NCBI GenBank assembly: GCA_023213395.1
Contig: CM041465.1
Span: 176,831,741-176,895,740, forward strand
Length of the DNA stretch: 64,000 bases
Reading direction: 5' to 3'
From: Cycas panzhihuaensis
Taxonomy: Eukaryota; Cycadophyta
Shown in pieces: positions 62,931 to 64,000 of this stretch. How positions within the stretch are numbered: position 1 is the stretch's first letter; each line of letters opens with the position of its first letter. Made by a program: the position numbers and the translations under genes. Below the pieces are notes generated by a model. The model made no database searches and was not told where the DNA came from. It was given only the letters and a program-made list of their open reading frames with translations.

Positions 62931-63296
62931 TTATCTTCAATAGGACTACAACTTTGATCTCTTATTTATCTGTTGATAAGTCTAAACTAGGAGAAGACTA
63001 CAACTCTGAGCTCTCATTTACCCATTGATGAGTCTAAATTAGGACAAGATTAGCACTCTGAGCTTTCATCCACTTGTTAATGAGTGTAAATTATGACAAG
63101 ACCTCACTTCAAATCTTATTTCACCTATTAATGAGCTAAAACTATGATAGGATCGGTGCTCTAAGGCTTTCATACCTATTAATAAGCCTAAATTATGAGA
63201 CGGATCCCTCTGAAGTTGATTATTAACAAGGTTAAAAGATGATAATCAACCTATGAAATCCCTCACCATATTAACGAGGCTAAACTATGATGGTTT
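62931..63296 (+). repeat. Degenerate AATGAG..TAAATTATG units
   Basis: About five divergent units of roughly 60 bp, each with a core such as GATGAGTCTAAATTAGGACA or AATGAGCTAAAACTATGATA followed by GCTCT.AG.CTTTCAT. They lead into the clearer array to the right. Confidence 0.6.
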
Positions 63297-63520
63297 CACT
63301 ATGAAAAGTCACCTGCTAATGAGTTTAAACTATGAAAGTCAATCCTTTTTGCTCTAGCAGAAATATTTTGCTTTGAAAAGTTACATATTAATGAGTTTAA
63401 ACTCTGATAGTCTATCCTTTCTACTCCAATAAAAAGATTTTACTCTAAAAAGTCACATGTTAATGAGCTTAAATTATGATAGCCTATCCTTTTTGCTCTA
63501 GCAAAAAGAATTCTCTCTGA
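63297..63520 (+). repeat. 72-73 bp tandem repeat, three copies
   Basis: Each unit has AAAAGTCACATGTTAATGAG, TTTAAACTATGATAG and CTATCCTTTTTGCTCTAGCA. Units begin near 63297, 63370 and 63442, with a partial fourth. The core motif is shared with the 24-bp and ~75-bp arrays at 55.8-57.6 kb. Confidence 0.85.
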
Positions 63521-63559
63521 GGTATGGTTAATGAGAGATAAACTATGACTAAGTGTATA

Positions 63560-63900
63560 GTACTGGCCCATCCAGTTTGTGGGCCTTAGTTTATATCCAT
63601 TTAGTGATGAAATCCCATCCAGTTTGTGGACAGTATTCAGTGTTTCTTTGAATGTGAAAGTCCCATCCAATTTGTGGGCATTAGGTAAGTTTTTGATAAT
63701 AGTAGATACTTAGTCCTTTTAGGTAAGAAGATGAATGTAGTGACATTTATAAAATGAATACTTGGTCTTTTTAGGTAACCTGGTTGACACCTAGTCCTTT
63801 TGGGTTGTTTTTTCAATATGATAGATGCCTAGTCCTTTTGGGCAAGAGATGTAAATGCTACTCCTTTTGGTTAGAATTACTCAATCCTTTTGAATAACTC
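63560..63900 (+). repeat. CATCCAGTTTGTGGG and CCTAGTCCTTTTGGGT repeats
   Basis: CCCATCCAGTTTGTGGG or a close variant occurs at about 63567, 63606 and 63661. Then CTTAGTCCTTTTAGGTAA and variants (TTGGTCTTTTTAGGTAACC, CCTAGTCCTTTTGGGTTG, CCTAGTCCTTTTGGGCAA, CTACTCCTTTTGGTTAG, CAATCCTTTTGAATAAC) occur about six times in 190 bases with irregular spacing. Confidence 0.8.
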
Positions 63901-64000
63901 TACTAGTAGAAACTTTCTAGAATCTAGTTGCAATATAGACTTCATCACACCATCAAGAAGTACTACTCCATCATCCATACATTTCATTAGTTCCCATTAC
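63901..64000. other. Window end, T1 continuing
   Basis: No recognisable content. No LTR end is seen, so the element continues beyond the window. Confidence 0.4.

Larger units (their letters stand above)
48884..64000 (+). mobile_element. T1: large Tat-lineage Ty3/gypsy element, running past the right edge
   Basis: Order on plus: primer site, Pro-rich gag N-terminus, gag, zinc knuckle, protease, long linker, RT, RNase H, integrase (pol ends at 55803), then at least 8 kb of repeats with an antisense ORF. No 3' LTR is seen before 64000. Tat-lineage signs are the primer site, the DLPDE-type residues after RNase H, the long post-pol region with tandem repeats and an antisense extra ORF. Pol is broken by stops but long frames are kept. 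L1 is inserted at 58003-59905. Confidence 0.8.

Overview
The window is nuclear DNA of a seed plant, and nothing in it looks like a host gene. It is AT-rich intergenic DNA built from nested, decayed retrotransposons: Ty1/copia, Ty3/gypsy (including a very large Tat-lineage element) and one plant L1-type LINE. Many former Gln/Trp/Arg codons are now stops (often TAG), and CAG/CTG and CG look depleted outside the youngest insertions. That is the mark expected of long-methylated plant heterochromatin. I do not name a species. Names used below: G1 = Ty3 element, C1-C4 = copia elements, T1 = Tat element, L1 = LINE, H = an older repeat present twice.

Layout. 1-6534: G1 on +, two LTRs, gag, three zinc knuckles and protease, with RT-RNase H and most of integrase deleted. 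6535-7624: unassigned, perhaps a copia LTR. 7625-8257 plus 15816-17230: repeat H copy A, split by C1 (8258-15815, minus strand, 5-bp target duplication TTTAT). 17231-22640: old minus-strand Tat-like debris with a recognisable gag piece. 22641-23942: degenerate repeats and an antisense RNase H remnant. 23943-24362 plus 37450-39107: repeat H copy B, split by C2 (24363-37449, plus strand, target duplication GAGGA). C2 itself holds the complete C3 (28524-35695, minus strand, target duplication AGGCA), a ~298-bp tandem duplication of its RNase H region and a solo LTR of its own family. 39108-44019: C4 on minus, truncated at its 3' end. 44020-46373: isolated LTRs and unassigned DNA. About 46.6 kb to the right edge: T1 on +, with primer site, gag, protease, RT, RNase H and integrase, then more than 8 kb of post-pol DNA full of short tandem repeats. 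That post-pol DNA carries an antisense ORF resembling the plant mobile domain (PMD) and is interrupted by L1 (58003-59905, minus strand, perfect 13-bp target duplication).

How the parts relate. H copies A and B are each interrupted at a place where the other is intact, so each gives the empty site for the other's insertion. The order is H, then C1 and C2 independently, then the RNase H duplication in C2, then C3 and the solo LTR. C3 has LTRs about 92% identical by hand count; C1 LTRs are clearly more diverged. L1 is probably the youngest: it keeps CG and CHG sites and has an exact target duplication. No element is intact enough to move on its own. All boundaries, identities and domain calls come from reading by eye, not from alignment software.
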